Assembly: GCF_002502735.1 (NCBI RefSeq)
Contig: NZ_DAQC01000001.1
Location: forward strand, 675,229 to 739,228
DNA: 64,000 nt
Direction: 5' to 3'
Origin: Methanoregula sp. UBA64
GTDB lineage: Archaea > Halobacteriota > Methanomicrobia > Methanomicrobiales > Methanospirillaceae
The position numbers and the translations under genes are program-made. This document shows positions 52,821 to 62,906 of the stretch, one piece after another (positions within the stretch are counted from its first letter, which is position 1; each line of letters starts with the position of its first letter). The notes below the pieces were generated by a model. That model did no database searches and was not told the origin of the DNA. It saw nothing but the letters and a program-made list of their open reading frames with translations.

Positions 52821-53975
52821 ATGTCCCCGGTATATGATGTGATCGTTGCCGGTGCAGGACCGGTGGGGAGTTCCGCAGCCCGGGAATGTGCAAAAGCCGG
52901 CCTGTCCGTGCTCTGTATCGAGGAACAGGGGACGATCGGGTACCCGGTCCAGTGCGCAGGCCTTCTTTCGCTTGCCGCATTTGCCGAATGCGAAGCCGGG
53001 CCGCGATCGATCCTGAACACGGTAACGGGTGCCCGGGTGATTGCCGGGGACGGGCAGGTGCTGACCATCGATGCAAAGGTCCCCAAAGCCCATGTCGTAG
53101 ACCGGGGGATCCTTGACCGGGAGATCGCAAAATCCGCAGCCGATACCGGGGCCGATTTCCTGACAAAGACCGCGGTCTGCGAGGTAAAGGAAGACCGGGT
53201 GGTCACCCGGGGAATGAACGGGCGTGGGGATATCCGGTTCCGGATCCTGATCGCCGCAGACGGCCCCAGGAGCACGATCGCACGCCTCTACGGGATGGAG
53301 CGGGCCCGGACATACCTTGCCGGCATCCAGGCGGAAGGCCGGCTCGCCCGGGAACGGGATCTTGTGGAACTCTGGCCCGGTGCATCGGAGGACTTCTTCG
53401 GCTGGGTCATCCCGTCGGGAGACGGCCGTGTCCGGGCGGGGCTCTGCGGCACGACACAGGTTCCCGAACGGTTCGCCGCGTTTATCCGGCGGATCGGCCT
53501 TTCGTCAGACCTGCACATGGTGACCGGCACGCTCCCGCTCGGGGTCATGCCAAAGACCTATGGAAGGCGGACACTCTTTACCGGGGATGCGGGAGGATTT
53601 GCAAAACCGACCTCGGGCGGCGGCGTCTATACCGGTATCCGTACGGCCCGCCATGCGGCAGCAGTAGCAGCGCTCTGCTGCGAGCAGGACGATTTCTCTG
53701 ATACGGCCTTAGCGGAATACGAGAGTCGCTGGCAGGCGGACATCGGGAAAGAGCTCGCCCTCGGCTACCGCCTGTTTCTGATGCGCCGTCACCTCTCCCC
53801 GGAGACGCTCGACCGGATGATCGCCGCGATGGCAGCACCGGAGATTGTCGATACTATCGTGAAACACGGCGATATGGACCGGCCGGGAAAACTTGCCGGG
53901 ATCCTTATAAAAAACCCCTCACTCATCCGGTTCTTCTCGCCGCTTCTCTTCTCCGGGATCCGGTCGTTTCTCTAG
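52821..53975 (+). CDS. Geranylgeranyl reductase family FAD protein
   Basis: 384 residues. FAD motif VAGAGPVGSSAA (9-20), IGYPVQCAGLLS, DFFGWVIPSGDGRVRAGLC and GDAGGFAKPTSGGGVYTGI are the hallmark of the reductase family that saturates geranylgeranyl chains of archaeal membrane lipids. A role as digeranylgeranylglycerophospholipid reductase is likely, though paralogues act on other isoprenoids. Confidence 0.88.
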   Translation: MSPVYDVIVAGAGPVGSSAARECAKAGLSVLCIEEQGTIGYPVQCAGLLSLAAFAECEAGPRSILNTVTGARVIAGDGQVLTIDAKVPKAHVVDRGILDREIAKSAADTGADFLTKTAVCEVKEDRVVTRGMNGRGDIRFRILIAADGPRSTIARLYGMERARTYLAGIQAEGRLARERDLVELWPGASEDFFGWVIPSGDGRVRAGLCGTTQVPERFAAFIRRIGLSSDLHMVTGTLPLGVMPKTYGRRTLFTGDAGGFAKPTSGGGVYTGIRTARHAAAVAALCCEQDDFSDTALAEYESRWQADIGKELALGYRLFLMRRHLSPETLDRMIAAMAAPEIVDTIVKHGDMDRPGKLAGILIKNPSLIRFFSPLLFSGIRSFL

Positions 53976-54090
53976 CTACGACCGCCGTACATTGTAACCC
54001 GCGGTTCAGCCATCCGATACAAAGATCGATTGTCCCGACCGGTTACCCCAACTGAATATGGAATAAAAAGAGAGTGCCCGGGAGATTTTT

Positions 54091-54492
54091 TTATGTGCAC
54101 CGGTCTGCACAGTCGTTAAGCTGGTTGGGATTGTTGTAATACGTGCTCTCGCACTGCTGGACACATGCTCCGCACTTGTCGTATTTTGTATCCTTGACCG
54201 CCTGGCAGGTGCCGCTCACAACCTGGCAGGTTGCATATTTCCTGCACCGGTCCCCGGCATCGATATCATTGGGACATGCGGTGGCAACGTTCGGGCCGCA
54301 CTGGACGGTGTATCCGTGGCAGTTCTCGATCCCGCAAACGGAATCGGTCGCCACTGCGGTGGGGATCTCAGTTGTTGTTGGCGGAGCGGTAGTAACAACA
54401 GCCTGCTGCGGGGCGGTCTGGGTGCACCCGGCCACAGACAGGGCGGCAAGGACAATGGCGCACATGATAACGAAAAGGTACCTGAACTTCAT
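54091..54492 (-). CDS. Cysteine-rich lipoprotein
   Basis: 133 residues from ATG 54492 (MKFRYLFVIM); longer ATGs exist at 54513 and 54555. Signal peptide with lipobox VAGC; the mature protein begins with a Thr/Pro-rich stretch, followed by a compact domain with about 14 cysteines (CGIENCHGY, CGACVQQCEST). Probably extracellular and lipid anchored; the Cys spacing suggests disulfides. Function unknown. Confidence 0.7.
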   Translation of the reverse strand: MKFRYLFVIMCAIVLAALSVAGCTQTAPQQAVVTTAPPTTTEIPTAVATDSVCGIENCHGYTVQCGPNVATACPNDIDAGDRCRKYATCQVVSGTCQAVKDTKYDKCGACVQQCESTYYNNPNQLNDCADRCT

Positions 54493-54576
54493 CGCTGCAT
54501 ACCTCACTGTCATATCATACGCAGGGGCATGACAAAAACGTACGCACCTGACCAAATGAAAAAAGGTCTGTCCTTT

Positions 54577-56103
54577 TTAGACCGGTTCGTCGTCAATTTT
54601 ATTGGGCGACGCTACGGCATGGACCGGTGGTTCGGAGAAGAGTTCGTCCCGTATTCCTTTCGAGATACCCATCACCATGATGATCACCGGTACAATCTCA
54701 AGACGCCCCAGCCACATCAGGACAATGAAGATCCATTTGATGGCAAACGGGCTTGCAGCAGTAAGGAACCCGACAGAGATCCCTGAGTTCGAGAGCGCGG
54801 AGATACATTCAAAGAGCACCTCGTCGAGCCGGAACGAGGTGATGTACAGGTGCAGGCACAGGAGCGTGGCAGTAAAGATCGTAAGGACATAGAGCGCGAT
54901 CACGAGCATGTTCTTTGAGATCTCCATCTCGGACATCTCCCGGGAGAGCATGCGTCCCTCGTACCGGAAGGGTATAAGCACCCTGCTGCTCGCAAAGAAC
55001 CGCCGGAACCACCACTTCATCCCTTCATAGGCAAGCGCGATGCGGTTGACCTTGATCCCCCCGGCCATGCTCCCCATCGCGCCCCCAATAAAGACCAGGA
55101 GGGAGAGGACTGCCAGAGGGATGGCCGCCCATGCGTGGACATCGGAGTTCTGGAGGCCGCAGGTACAGAGTCCCGATACGGAGACAAATACTCCCTGCCG
55201 GAATGCGGTTGTAAGCGCCAGGTTGTTGAAGAGATAGAGTTCGAGCGATACGATCACCGATCCGGCAAGGGCGATGAGGAGCAGGAGTCGGACGGTCTTG
55301 TCCCGGATAAGCGCGTCCATCTTTCCCCGGTACATCAGGAAATAGAGTTTAAACGGGATTGCCCCGGCAAGCATGACCGGGATGAGCAGGCCTTCAAGCC
55401 ACGGGTTGTTGTAATAGGCAAGCCCTGAAGAATGGATGGTAAAGCCCCCGGTGGCGATCGCAACCATGACAAGGTTGAGGGCATCCCAGAGGGAAATGCC
55501 GGTAAGCATGATAAGGCCGGTGAACATGCAGGTCAGAAAAATGTAGATCTTCCACATGCGCCAGCCGGTTGACATGAGGTTGGGCATGAGGTCTTCTGGT
55601 TTTCCCTCGGACCGGAAGATCTGGAAAAGGGATACCTGGGTCCTGCGGCGCATCGAGATCCCAAAGGCGATGATCCCGATACCGCCGATCCACTGCATGA
55701 ATGTCCGCCAGAAGAGGAGGGTTTTTGGGGCGAGATCGACCGAAGAGATCATGGTAAAGCCGGTGCTCGTCCAGCCCGACATTGCCTCAAAGACACTGTC
55801 GGTATACGACATATTGAGGCCGAAGACGAAGGGGAGCGCCCCGATGAGTGCGAGCAGGAACCATGCAAGGGCTACCGCGACGAGCGCAATCGAGACCGGG
55901 GGCTCGTAATCGCGGGCAGGGACCTGGAGGAACAGGTACCCGACCCCAAGAAATGCCAGGGGAGCTGTCGCCATTGGCAGGATCATGTCCCATTCCTGGA
56001 AGATTGCCAGTACGACAAAGGGTACCAGCGAGACAAAGCCGAGGAACCGGCAGATCCGTCCCACATCGTGGACGATCATGGCGAAGTGATCGATCCGCTT
56101 CAT
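54577..56103 (-). CDS. trkH: TrkH/KtrB-type potassium uptake subunit
   Basis: 508 residues with four M1-P-M2 repeats of the superfamily of K+ transporters: ESAMSGWTSTGFTM-like (FEAMSGWTSTGFTMI), VAIATGGFTIHS, GLCTCGLQN and ALSNSGISVGF are selectivity-filter segments. It needs a cytoplasmic TrkA partner; none is adjacent. Part of a K+-rich neighbourhood (Kup at 57338, KefB/C-type at 59886). Confidence 0.9.
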   Translation of the reverse strand: MKRIDHFAMIVHDVGRICRFLGFVSLVPFVVLAIFQEWDMILPMATAPLAFLGVGYLFLQVPARDYEPPVSIALVAVALAWFLLALIGALPFVFGLNMSYTDSVFEAMSGWTSTGFTMISSVDLAPKTLLFWRTFMQWIGGIGIIAFGISMRRRTQVSLFQIFRSEGKPEDLMPNLMSTGWRMWKIYIFLTCMFTGLIMLTGISLWDALNLVMVAIATGGFTIHSSGLAYYNNPWLEGLLIPVMLAGAIPFKLYFLMYRGKMDALIRDKTVRLLLLIALAGSVIVSLELYLFNNLALTTAFRQGVFVSVSGLCTCGLQNSDVHAWAAIPLAVLSLLVFIGGAMGSMAGGIKVNRIALAYEGMKWWFRRFFASSRVLIPFRYEGRMLSREMSEMEISKNMLVIALYVLTIFTATLLCLHLYITSFRLDEVLFECISALSNSGISVGFLTAASPFAIKWIFIVLMWLGRLEIVPVIIMVMGISKGIRDELFSEPPVHAVASPNKIDDEPV

Positions 56104-56227
56104 GTCAGAGTGAGAAGATAGTTGGCGCTCCGGTATTGTTATGGGTTGTGCTGGAAAGGCAACCGCCGGCCGCAGGTCTTTTTACCGTATCTATTTAGCA
56201 GATGCCGGGCAAACCTGTCTGATAAGC

Positions 56228-57250
56228 ATGCCCCGTATCGACAGGGATCTGTACCCGTTCCTGATTGTCCTCTTCCTTACCCTTATCGCACTGGCGGTTT
56301 TCTGGCCGGTGCTCGACATGGTTGTTTTGGGGGGTTCGATTGCCGTGGTGCTCTTCCCGGTCCATACCCGTCTCTCCCGGCATATGCGGCCCGGCGCATC
56401 GGCCGCACTTCTAACGATAGCACTCTTTGCGGCAATCGCGGCAACCCTGTTTGTTACCCTCACGATCCTCCGGGCAAATGCCGGCGTCCTTGACGAGATC
56501 TTCCGGTCCATCGGCACCTGGCTTTCAGACCCGGCAACGCACCCGGGCGCCTTCGGGGTACCGGTCGCCCGGGAGACGCTCGCATCGTGGCTGGCGGAAG
56601 GCGATGCCCTTTTTGTCAATTACTGGGGAACGATCACCGCGAACCTGACACTTATCATGATCAAGGCGATCGTCTTTTTCGGATCGTTCTTCCTGCTGCT
56701 CATCAAGGGGAAAAATCTCTACGACCGGGTCGGCGGACACCTCCCGGAACCGGTCAAATCCTATTATACCCAGCTCACCCCGGTCGCGGTCGACACCCTT
56801 TATGTGATCTACGTAGTCCAGATCGCGATTGCGGTCCTGACCTTTTTTATTGCCCTCCCGGTCTTCTACCTGCTCGGGTACGGGAATATCCTCTTTTACT
56901 CGTTCCTTGCCGCGTTCTGCGAACTGATCCCAATCCTCGGGTCGTCCATTGCCTTTATCCTGATCGGGGCATATGCTCTTGCCCTCGGCGACATGCAGGG
57001 CGTCCTCATCCTCTTTATCCTGGGGTATATTGTCGTCTCGGCGCTGCCCGAGATCTATGTCCGGCCGGTCCTTGTCGGGCGGCGGGTCAAGATCCACCCG
57101 GTCATCATGTTCATTGGCATCATCGGCGGCATCCTGACCCTCGGCCTGGTCGGCTTTGTCCTCGGGCCCCTTATTATCGTGCTGCTGCTCAAAAGCTACC
57201 GCATCTGGACCGATGAGCACAAGGCCCCCGAACCCGCACCTGTTGCTTAA
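56228..57250 (+). CDS. AI-2E/PerM family membrane transporter (second copy)
   Basis: 340 residues from ATG 56228; a TATA-like TCTATTTA at about 56190 gives a leaderless start. Family features: long hydrophilic segment at about 85-190 and C-terminal LAAFCELIPILGSSIAFILIGAYAL. It diverges from trkH. Related to the 37461 protein. Confidence 0.85.
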   Translation: MPRIDRDLYPFLIVLFLTLIALAVFWPVLDMVVLGGSIAVVLFPVHTRLSRHMRPGASAALLTIALFAAIAATLFVTLTILRANAGVLDEIFRSIGTWLSDPATHPGAFGVPVARETLASWLAEGDALFVNYWGTITANLTLIMIKAIVFFGSFFLLLIKGKNLYDRVGGHLPEPVKSYYTQLTPVAVDTLYVIYVVQIAIAVLTFFIALPVFYLLGYGNILFYSFLAAFCELIPILGSSIAFILIGAYALALGDMQGVLILFILGYIVVSALPEIYVRPVLVGRRVKIHPVIMFIGIIGGILTLGLVGFVLGPLIIVLLLKSYRIWTDEHKAPEPAPVA

Positions 57251-57301
57251 AATGGGGAAATTGCCGGTTTTTTGGCTCTTTGGACCCGAATAAAGAGAAA
57301 C

Positions 57302-57308
57302 TAATATA
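57302..57308 (+). promoter_or_regulatory. Kup promoter
   Basis: TAATATAC at about 57302-57309 predicts a transcript start about 57332, close to the ATG at 57338. Confidence 0.5.
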
Positions 57309-57337
57309 CCCTATATGTCCCCACGCGTAAATCAGAA

Positions 57338-59152
57338 ATGCTTCGGGATCACGTGGCGATGCCTTCGGTCGTCAAATCGATGGGGCTCGTATTTGGCGAT
57401 ATCGGGACGAGCCCTATCTATACGCTGACCGCCATCTTCCTTTTTACCACCCCCACACCGGGGAACGTGATGGGCATCCTCTCCCTCATATTCTGGACGA
57501 TGACCATCCTTGTAACGGTCCAGTACACCTTCCTTGCCATGCACCTGGGCAAGAAAGGGGAGGGCGGGACGATCGTGTTAAAAGAGATCCTCCTCCCGAT
57601 GCTCAAATCCGGTCACCAGGTCGCTTTCGTCTCCCTTTTGACCATCATCGGCATCTCGCTTTTTATTGGCGACGGCGTTATCACGCCCGCGATCAGTATC
57701 CTCTCCGCCGTCGAAGGTATCCTCTTAATCCCGGGGTTTGAGAATACCGCTCAGATCGTCCTGATGATCATTGCAGCGGTCATTGCCATCTGCCTCTTTA
57801 CCTTCCAGGCCCGGGGCACCGACAAGGTGGCATGGGCGTTCGGGCCGGTGATGGTGATCTGGTTTTTGGCGCTCGCGATCTCGGGATTTGTTGCCCTCTT
57901 CTTTGCGCCTCAGGTTGTCTTTGCCGTCAACCCGATGTATGCCATCAATTACCTTGGGCAGAACATTCTCGCAGGGTTTTTGATCCTCTCATCAGTCATC
58001 CTGTGCGCCACCGGGGGCGAAGCGCTCTATGCCGATATGGGCCACTTGGGCCGCGAACCCATCGTCAAGGCGTGGTACCTGGTTTTCTTTGCCCTTGCCA
58101 TCAACTACTTCGGGCAGGGTGCGTTTTTAATGACCCACCCGGGCACGACAAACGTCCTTTTCGAGATGATCTTCTCCGAAGCACAGGTACTATACATCCC
58201 GTTCCTTTTCTTGAGCATCGCCGCCACCGTGATAGCATCGCAGGCAATGATCTCCGGGATCTTCTCTATCGTGTACCAGGGTATCACCACCCGGATCCTG
58301 CCGCTGCTGCACATCGAGTACACCTCGCCCCACCTGCGGTCCCAGATCTACATCGATATCGTGAACTGGATGCTCTTGTGCGCGGTCCTTGTGGTCATTG
58401 CCATATTCAGGAGTTCAAGCAACCTCACCCATGCCTACGGGCTTGCGGTGTGCGGGACGATGACCATTACCGCCATTTTGATCCTCTGGATCCTGGTGCT
58501 GCGGGGCGAGATCCTCAAGAGCTTCGTATCCCTCTTTGTGCTGATCGTGACGTCGGTGTTCCTCCTCTCGAACCTCCACAAGATCCCGATGGGCGGGTAC
58601 TGGTCGCTGCTGATAGCCTCGATCCCGCTGGCAATCATCCTGATCTATACCAACGGCCAGCGGCGCCTGGCACAGTCCCTCACGCCGGTCCCGCTCGATG
58701 AGTTCCTGCCAAAGTTCAATGCGCTCTACAAATCGGTCAACAAGATTTCCGGCTCGGCGCTCTATTTCGCCCGGGATTTCCGGTTGATCCCGCAGTACAT
58801 TCCCCGGACGATGTTTACGAACAACATCGTGTACGAGGAGAACATCATCATCTCGATCATCCGCACGGAGCAACCGTTCGGGGTGACGTGGGGTGTGACC
58901 CGTGAGCTGACCCCGGGCCTCTCGATCTTCGAGGTCTATCTCGGGTATATGGAGATCGTGGATATCTCGACGATCCTCAAAGATGCCGATATCGATGAGA
59001 AGACCATCTTCTACGGTATGGAGGATATCGTGACAAACCACATTGCCTGGAAGATCTTCGGCGCGATAAAACACCTCACTCCTTCGGTGGTGCAGTTCTA
59101 CCGGCTGCCGTCCGACAAGATCCATGGTGTCGTTACCAAGGTAGAGATGTAA
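57338..59152 (+). CDS. kup: KUP-type potassium transporter
   Basis: 604 residues. N-terminal MGLVFGDIGTSPIYTLTAIF is the KUP signature; twelve helices (about 15-430) and a C-terminal cytoplasmic domain of about 170 residues. It takes up K+ with protons. ATG 57359 is an alternative start. The gene is followed by tRNA-Leu. Confidence 0.93.
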   Translation: MLRDHVAMPSVVKSMGLVFGDIGTSPIYTLTAIFLFTTPTPGNVMGILSLIFWTMTILVTVQYTFLAMHLGKKGEGGTIVLKEILLPMLKSGHQVAFVSLLTIIGISLFIGDGVITPAISILSAVEGILLIPGFENTAQIVLMIIAAVIAICLFTFQARGTDKVAWAFGPVMVIWFLALAISGFVALFFAPQVVFAVNPMYAINYLGQNILAGFLILSSVILCATGGEALYADMGHLGREPIVKAWYLVFFALAINYFGQGAFLMTHPGTTNVLFEMIFSEAQVLYIPFLFLSIAATVIASQAMISGIFSIVYQGITTRILPLLHIEYTSPHLRSQIYIDIVNWMLLCAVLVVIAIFRSSSNLTHAYGLAVCGTMTITAILILWILVLRGEILKSFVSLFVLIVTSVFLLSNLHKIPMGGYWSLLIASIPLAIILIYTNGQRRLAQSLTPVPLDEFLPKFNALYKSVNKISGSALYFARDFRLIPQYIPRTMFTNNIVYEENIIISIIRTEQPFGVTWGVTRELTPGLSIFEVYLGYMEIVDISTILKDADIDEKTIFYGMEDIVTNHIAWKIFGAIKHLTPSVVQFYRLPSDKIHGVVTKVEM

Positions 59153-59191
59153 GGGGGGCATGGGGCAGGGTAAGCGAATCTGCCCGATACC

Positions 59192-59200
59192 CTCTTTATT
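59192..59200 (+). promoter_or_regulatory. TATA box for tRNA-Leu
   Basis: CTTTATT at 59194-59200 is 27-33 nt upstream of the mature 5' end, as expected for archaeal Pol transcription of tRNA genes. Confidence 0.45.
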
Positions 59201-59226
59201 TCCGCCCGACCAATATACCCGGCAGA

Positions 59227-59311
59227 GCGAGGGTTGCCAAGCCCGGTCAAAGGCGCTGGATTTAGGGTCCAGCCTCGAAGGAGTTCAAGGGTTCGAATCC
59301 CTTCCCTCGCA
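59227..59311 (+). tRNA. tRNA-Leu (anticodon UAG)
   Basis: Acceptor stem GCGAGGG (59227-59233) pairs with CCCTCGC (59304-59310), discriminator A at 59311. The anticodon arm CTGGA-TTTAGGG-TCCAG gives anticodon TAG, reading CUA. The long variable arm makes 85 nt, typical for leucine. T-arm GGTTCGAATCC is present. No intron and no encoded CCA. Confidence 0.95.
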
Positions 59312-59885
59312 TTTTCGTGTGATCGGGAGCTCTGATCTACCGTATCGGACGTTTCCGGGAATAGTGTGTTTTCGAATCCAGTGACCCTTACCAAAAACAG
59401 GGTCCCCTGCCCCCACCCCTCCCCAAAAGTTCCGGGCGGGGGGGTGCCATCCAAAATTCCCGACACCCCCCTCCCCCCGGTTTTGTTTTTTGGCAAATGT
59501 ACCCCCACCCCCCGTTCTGTAAGAGAGAGGGGGGACTATCCCCCCCTGTTTCCAATCCCTAAAGGCGTGTTTCGCATGGAACATCAGGTGAAAGAGGGGG
59601 TGGGGACCACCCCTTCGGTCACGATCAGGGGGGGCGGGGTGATCGCATGGCAGGGAGGGGGTACCCCCTCTACGCATACATTGGGGATGCCCCCACACCC
59701 CTTCCAGGTTTTTTCGTGCCAGACCCTCCACCTCCCCAGGCATATAAAAGAGAGGGGACTACCCCCCCTCCGGAAAAGGGGGAGGCCGGCCCGTGACCCC
59801 TGCTAACAGGAATATCAGTTCCACGTGGTGCGTACAAAAGAGGGAAACTGTGGTATCTCCCTTTATGATAATCCTGCGGGATAGT
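59312..59885. repeat. G-run/C-run hairpin repeats, copy 3
   Basis: Between the tRNA and the converging antiporter gene. Contains G6-ACTAT-C7 (59529-59546), G4-ACTA-C7 (59754-59768) and further C and G runs matching the elements at 2570-3115. No credible gene. The placement directly next to a tRNA is worth noting. Confidence 0.65.
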
Positions 59886-61883
59886 TCAGGAAGCCTGCAG
59901 AGGAGAGAGGGTGGCGGCAAACTGTGCGATCCGTGCAGGTGGCCCGATAACGATCACCTCGTCGGCCGGTTCGAGCAGGCAGTCACCGTCCGGGTTCTCC
60001 ATAATCCGGCCTTCCCTCCGGATGGCAAGGATTGAGATCCCGTACTCCCGGCGCACGTTTAATTCCTGCAGGCTTTTTCCCGCAACCGGGGAATCGCCGG
60101 AGATCGCAAGGACCGATATATCGCTGTCCGGGAGAGTGATCTTGAGATCCACAAGATCGACCCCGGGTTCCGACGGGCTCCGGAACATCTCGTAGGTCTT
60201 TGACCGGATCTCGTGAACCAGCCCGTCGATGGTAGTCTTCGGGACCAGGTATTTCTTCAACACCCGGGTAAAGATCTCAAGCGAGGTCTCGAACTCCTCC
60301 GGGATCACCTCGTCCGCCCCAAGTTCGTGGAGCTTTTTTACCTCGGTCATAAACCGGGTCCTGACAATGATATACAAGTGCGGGTTCATCTGCCGGGCAA
60401 GCTGGATGATTGATCGGGTAGAGGCCGGGTCGTTTATCACGATAACAAGGATCCGTGCCTTCCCGACCTCTGCATAGGAAAGGATCGACTCGCTCGTTGC
60501 ATCGCCAAAGATGATGGGTTCGCCCTTTTCCCGCTCCTTTGCCACGGTATCCGGGTTAAGATCGATGATCCGGTACGCGATTCCGCCGGTCTTCGCCGCC
60601 CGCGCAAGATTCCTGCCGTTGAGCCCGAACCCGATAATAACAAGATGGTCCTCCAGGTGCGGCTCTTTGGCCCGCTCCGAGTCCCCGACTTTATCCACGC
60701 CATTGAACCGCGAGAGGGCCGGCCGCCGGCACCAGAAATCCGCCATTTTTGGCCCTGTGGAGATCATAAGAGGGGTAAGCGACATCGAGATTACCGTGAC
60801 AGCAAGGAAGATCTGTTCTTCGGCCGGGGTAAAGAGGCCGTACTGGGTCCCCGGGATCGAGAGGATAAAGGCGAACTCACCGATGTTACAGAGAGCAAGG
60901 CCGGCAAGCACCGAGGTGCGGAGCGAGTGCCCGATGGAGATGGTCGCCCCTGCCGCTATCACGGTCTTGAGCACGAAGATGCCGAGCACAAGGACGACGA
61001 TAAGGACCGGGTTCTGGATCACGAACCAGAGGTTGATGAGCATCCCGATCGAGATGAAAAAGAAACTGGTAAAGATGTCGCGGAAGGGGATGATGCTCGC
61101 AAAGGCCTGGTGGAAATACTCCGACTCCGAGAGGGTGATCCCTGCAAGGAACGCGCCAAGGGCGATCGAGAGGCCGACGCTCGACGTGATATACGTGACG
61201 ACAAAGCAGATTAAAATGATACTTAAGAGAAAGATCTCGGGGTTCCGGGTCCCGGTAACCCGGTTCATGATGCGGGGGATCAAAAATGCTGATACCGCAA
61301 AGACAAATGCAAGGAGGAGCGCGAGCGTTACTCCGAGGCTCATGAGCGACCCGGAAACATCGGAGGTCTCCCCGGCAAGGAGAGGAAGCGCAATCAGCAT
61401 CGGGACGGTGATGATATCCTGGTACAGGGAGATCCCGATGGTTGCCCGGGCCTGCGGGCTGTCCATCTCTGCCCGGTCCTGGTAGATCTTGAGGGTAATG
61501 ACCGTACTGCTATGGCAGATCAAAAAGCCAAGGAATATCCCCTTGTTAAACGGCATGCCGAAAACGGAAGTGATCGCCAGGGTTGCAAGGATCGTGCCCA
61601 GGACCTGGAGCGTCCCGCCGATAAGGACGATCTTCCGCATCTCGTAAAGCGTTTTAAACGAGAACTGCATCCCGATGGTAAAGAGCAGAAAGATGATCCC
61701 TATCTCGGCAAGGCCATCGACAACCGTGACATTCTGGATCAGGCCAAGACCGTACGGGCCGATCACGAGGCCCGTGACAATAAACCCGACAATACCGGGG
61801 ATCCTGAACCGGTTGCCAAGGGCTATGATAACGATTGCCGCGGCAAAGATGACGATAATTTCATAGAGGTAACTGGTGATCAT
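59886..61883 (-). CDS. K+/H+ antiporter (KefB/KefC-type, CPA2) with TrkA domains
   Basis: 665 residues. About twelve helices (1-390) with the family VGLSIALGAFLAGITLSESEY and a Rossmann TrkA-N domain, IGFGLNGRNLARAAK, near 420, ending in a TrkA-C region (about 570-655). The TrkA domains bind NAD(H) and c-di-AMP-type or other ligands, regulating K+ flux. It belongs with TrkH and Kup to the K+ economy of this region. Confidence 0.9.
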   Translation of the reverse strand: MITSYLYEIIVIFAAAIVIIALGNRFRIPGIVGFIVTGLVIGPYGLGLIQNVTVVDGLAEIGIIFLLFTIGMQFSFKTLYEMRKIVLIGGTLQVLGTILATLAITSVFGMPFNKGIFLGFLICHSSTVITLKIYQDRAEMDSPQARATIGISLYQDIITVPMLIALPLLAGETSDVSGSLMSLGVTLALLLAFVFAVSAFLIPRIMNRVTGTRNPEIFLLSIILICFVVTYITSSVGLSIALGAFLAGITLSESEYFHQAFASIIPFRDIFTSFFFISIGMLINLWFVIQNPVLIVVLVLGIFVLKTVIAAGATISIGHSLRTSVLAGLALCNIGEFAFILSIPGTQYGLFTPAEEQIFLAVTVISMSLTPLMISTGPKMADFWCRRPALSRFNGVDKVGDSERAKEPHLEDHLVIIGFGLNGRNLARAAKTGGIAYRIIDLNPDTVAKEREKGEPIIFGDATSESILSYAEVGKARILVIVINDPASTRSIIQLARQMNPHLYIIVRTRFMTEVKKLHELGADEVIPEEFETSLEIFTRVLKKYLVPKTTIDGLVHEIRSKTYEMFRSPSEPGVDLVDLKITLPDSDISVLAISGDSPVAGKSLQELNVRREYGISILAIRREGRIMENPDGDCLLEPADEVIVIGPPARIAQFAATLSPLQAS

Positions 61884-61952
61884 GCGGGGCCTTTTGTACC
61901 GTGTGGTATGATATGGGGAGGTCTGGTTTTAGGGAGTTGTGGTCTGCTTTTT

Positions 61953-62144
61953 TTATAGGAGACCGGAACCGGTTCGGGCGCCTTTAGCGATAATTCCCGT
62001 CGAACAGGTATTGATGGGGGCAAGTGCGATAAAGATCAGTGCTGATTCTGCAATCCCTTCAAGGAGGATGGCATACCAGGCAAGCGCGATGTGCACTGTG
62101 GTAAAAAATACCCCGAGGACAATGACAAATACCAGGGGTATCAT
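61953..62144 (-). CDS. Small membrane protein, unknown
   Basis: 63 residues. Two hydrophobic stretches, LVFVIVLGVFFTTVHIALAWY and GIAESALIFIALAPINTC. GTGAT lies 2-3 nt before the ATG. It sits just upstream of the antiporter on the same strand, so it might be an accessory subunit, but it may also be spurious. Confidence 0.5.
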   Translation of the reverse strand: MIPLVFVIVLGVFFTTVHIALAWYAILLEGIAESALIFIALAPINTCSTGIIAKGARTGSGLL

Positions 62145-62185
62145 ATCACTCGTTATTTTTCAACGGGACATAAATGTTTTCCGAT

Positions 62186-62815
62186 TTACCCGAGCAGTTT
62201 TCTAATGGCCACGAACTCTTCGACCGAGTACTGCCCGGCAGCGGTCGCATCACCCGTGTGACAGTACACGAGCTCCGAACCAAAGAGCGGGAGGATCGCC
62301 CGGGCATATCGGAACCGTTCGCCCATGACCCCGGTGCAGATCGGTTTTTTTGCCGCCCGGGTGAACGCGGCAAGGTTGAGGACATCGTCCTCGTTCTCGG
62401 GAGTCACGATGATCTTCGGGATATCCCCGTAGGCCCGTAACTCCTGTTCCAGCACAAAGAGGACATGGAGCGGCAGCATCCGGGCCGCATGGTGGGATGC
62501 AATGATCCGCTTTCCTGCCTCCTTTACCGGCCCGGCCTCCCGTGCAAACTGCTGCTCCACATCGACATAATCCACGAGCGGGATGAGCGGGGCGACCTTC
62601 GCCTTCCACTCCTCCGGGCTCCCGAAGTACCGGCCGCCTTCCTGAGCGGAACGGTAGGTGGCGATGATCGGGAGGGAACAGTGCTCTCTACACTGCGTTA
62701 CCGCCGCAACCGGGTCGCCATCGATTAAGTCGAAGCGGAGCTCGACCATGGCAGCACCCTGTTCCTGTGCCCGGCCGGCCAGCAGGGGATCGGTAAGCGA
62801 AGCAACGATCTGCAT
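62186..62815 (-). CDS. aroD: 3-dehydroquinate dehydratase, type I
   Basis: 209 residues of the type I class, shorter than bacterial forms, as in archaea. ELRFDLIDGD N-terminal strand, catalytic His in IIASHHAARM and Schiff-base Lys in DIPKIIVTPENEDD are visible. Third step of the shikimate pathway. No other aro gene is adjacent. Confidence 0.9.
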   Translation of the reverse strand: MQIVASLTDPLLAGRAQEQGAAMVELRFDLIDGDPVAAVTQCREHCSLPIIATYRSAQEGGRYFGSPEEWKAKVAPLIPLVDYVDVEQQFAREAGPVKEAGKRIIASHHAARMLPLHVLFVLEQELRAYGDIPKIIVTPENEDDVLNLAAFTRAAKKPICTGVMGERFRYARAILPLFGSELVYCHTGDATAAGQYSVEEFVAIRKLLG

Positions 62816-62906
62816 GTACCTGAAGCGTTCGCCTTAACGCCACAAAAAGATGCGCCTGCACCGTTTTCCCCGGGGATACCGGTTTATCCCCTCCCGGGTA
62901 GACAGT

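Noticed and set aside
61939..62205. Rightward frame opposite the 63-codon small membrane gene
   Set aside because: No start site or motif; the leftward frame has better hydrophobic pattern and ribosome site.
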